From Paracoccus maritimus (GTDB lineage Bacteria > Pseudomonadota > Alphaproteobacteria > Rhodobacterales > Rhodobacteraceae), in the NCBI RefSeq assembly GCF_025195095.1, contig NZ_JANAVZ010000006.1:1-64000 (forward strand): DNA of 64,000 nucleotides, read 5' to 3'. Positions 63,135 through 64,000 of the stretch are shown here, one piece after another. Under the pieces are notes generated by a model, which was given only the letters and a program-made list of their open reading frames with translations, had not been told where the DNA came from and searched no databases. A program made the position numbers and the translations under genes. Within the stretch, counting starts at the first letter, position 1. Each line of letters starts with the position of its first letter.

Positions 63135-64000
63135 GCGACACCGCACATCCTCGTCGCGGCGCGACACATATCCTGGCGATCGCCGGACTCGGGGTCGGGC
63201 TGCTTCTGCTGGTCCTGTGGTCCAGCGGTGCATTGGCGGGGATCGAGGCCTGGGCGGCCGACCGGCAGCGCGAGGCACAGACCCTGATGGCCGGCGCGCT
63301 GCGTCAGTTGCGCGCCGGCCAGCCGGGTGCGACCGGGACGCTGCTGGCGATCTGCTTTGGCTATGGGCTCGTCCATGCCGTCGGTCCCGGACATGGCAAG
63401 ATCCTGATTGGCGGCTATGGCTATGGCACGCAGGTTCCGATGGGACGGCTGGCGATGCTGGCCCTGCTGTCTTCGTTGGCGCAGGCCGGTACGGCGGTGG
63501 CGCTGGTCTGGGGCGGCATCGCGCTGCTGGACCTGTCGCGCGAGGCGCTGACCGGGCTGACCGAGGATTCGATGGCCGACATCAGTGCTCTGATGATCGC
63601 GCTGGTCGGGCTGTGGCTAGCCTTTCGCGGCGCCCGCCTGATCCTGCGGACAGCACAAGGCGGTCAACATCACGATCTTCACATGCATGATCATGAACAC
63701 GGGCATGATCACCAGCATGCTGCGGATTGCGGCTGCCGCCATGCGCACGGCCCGACCGCCGAAGAGGTTATGGCGACCCGTTCGCTGCGCGACGCGGTCA
63801 TGCTGATCGCGGGCATCGCCGCGCGGCCCTGCACGGGGGCGCTGTTCCTGCTGATCCTGACCTGGCGGATGGATGTCTTCACGATCGGGGTCGCGGGCGC
63901 GATGGCGATGGGCTTGGGCACAGCTTCGGTGACGCTGCTGGTCGCGGCGATGTCGGTGTGGGCCCGGCGCGGCAGCCTTGCGCTGCTGCCCGCGTCGGGG
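63131..64000 (+). CDS. NicO-family nickel/cobalt exporter, C-terminus beyond window
   Basis: 290 codons, open at the right edge. Membrane segments: LAIAGLGVGLLLLVLW near the N-terminus, LLAICFGYGLVHAVGPGHGKIL (the family signature with HAVGPGHGK), RLAMLALLSSLAQAGTAVAL, and after a loop RSLRDAVMLIAGIAARPCTGALFLLILTW. The loop between is extremely His-rich (HHDLHMHDHEHGHDHQHA, then DCGCRHAHG), as expected for RcnA/NicO-type nickel/cobalt transporters. Coupled to the DUF1007 gene by an ATGA overlap. Confidence 0.92.
   Translation, partial: MSDTAHPRRGATHILAIAGLGVGLLLLVLWSSGALAGIEAWAADRQREAQTLMAGALRQLRAGQPGATGTLLAICFGYGLVHAVGPGHGKILIGGYGYGTQVPMGRLAMLALLSSLAQAGTAVALVWGGIALLDLSREALTGLTEDSMADISALMIALVGLWLAFRGARLILRTAQGGQHHDLHMHDHEHGHDHQHAADCGCRHAHGPTAEEVMATRSLRDAVMLIAGIAARPCTGALFLLILTWRMDVFTIGVAGAMAMGLGTASVTLLVAAMSVWARRGSLALLPASG

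Noticed and set aside
1..64000. CRISPR array, prophage or insertion sequence
   Set aside because: No regularly spaced direct repeats, no transposase or phage proteins and no terminal inverted repeats were seen.

Overview
The window is high-GC (roughly 64-66 % by eye), densely packed DNA from an alphaproteobacterium of the Rhodobacteraceae, most likely Paracoccus or a close relative. The evidence is an L-malyl-CoA lyase nearly identical in style to the Rhodobacter/Paracoccus mcl1 product, a fused MrpA-MrpB antiporter subunit, a bacterial NDUFS4-type complex I subunit, a TIGR02186-type protein beside a TauE/SafE permease, and the ruvC-ruvA-htpX-ruvB order. There is no phage, integrase, transposase, CRISPR array or rRNA.

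Layout. 1-17108 is mostly core chromosome: rluB-like pseudouridine synthase (cut by the left edge), tadA, tRNA-Gly, chorismate mutase-folD, ruvCAB with htpX, a complete mrpA(B)CDEFG Na+/H+ antiporter operon, dnaE and purU. 17254-46007 is a catabolic and accessory block. It holds an M20 amidohydrolase, then a leftward pentitol/pentulose operon (CUT2 ABC transporter, D-ribulokinase-type FGGY kinase, L-xylulose-reductase-like SDR, second SDR) with an AraC regulator and a separately terminated xylitol-dehydrogenase-like enzyme. Next is a leftward five-gene protease cassette (27918-34656). Then comes a rightward second CUT2 transporter with a DhaK-DhaL fusion kinase, facing a SorC-type regulator, and a LacI-controlled NCS2 permease-amidohydrolase-TauE operon with two clear LacI-type operators. 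46217-64000 returns to mostly core genes: a PCMT-like methyltransferase, tolC, a large PopZ-like protein, nlpD-pcm-surE, TauE-TIGR02186, mcl1, a D-amino acid transaminase, uvrB, a 2OG-Fe(II) oxygenase, an I78 inhibitor lipoprotein, NDUFS4, a lipoprotein hydrolase, and DUF1007 plus a NicO nickel/cobalt exporter cut by the right edge.

The most interesting locus is the protease cassette, wedged between two sugar-uptake regions. In transcription order it encodes a 40-residue secreted peptide missing from ordinary ORF calls, a large polytopic membrane protein with a long soluble domain, an orphan family-3 solute-binding protein, a papain-fold protease with an unassigned C-terminal domain, and a fusion of an SGNH hydrolase to a metacaspase-type peptidase. 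Genes overlap or sit 10-22 nt apart, and an AT-rich region with a TATAAT box lies in front. The layout suggests an envelope sensor coupled to two cytoplasmic cysteine proteases. That is inference; I know of no described system with this exact gene set.

Most start codons were chosen from ribosome binding sites and ATGA/GTGA overlaps. Several very long antisense frames (for example opposite mrpA and dnaE) are codon-bias shadows and are left out.
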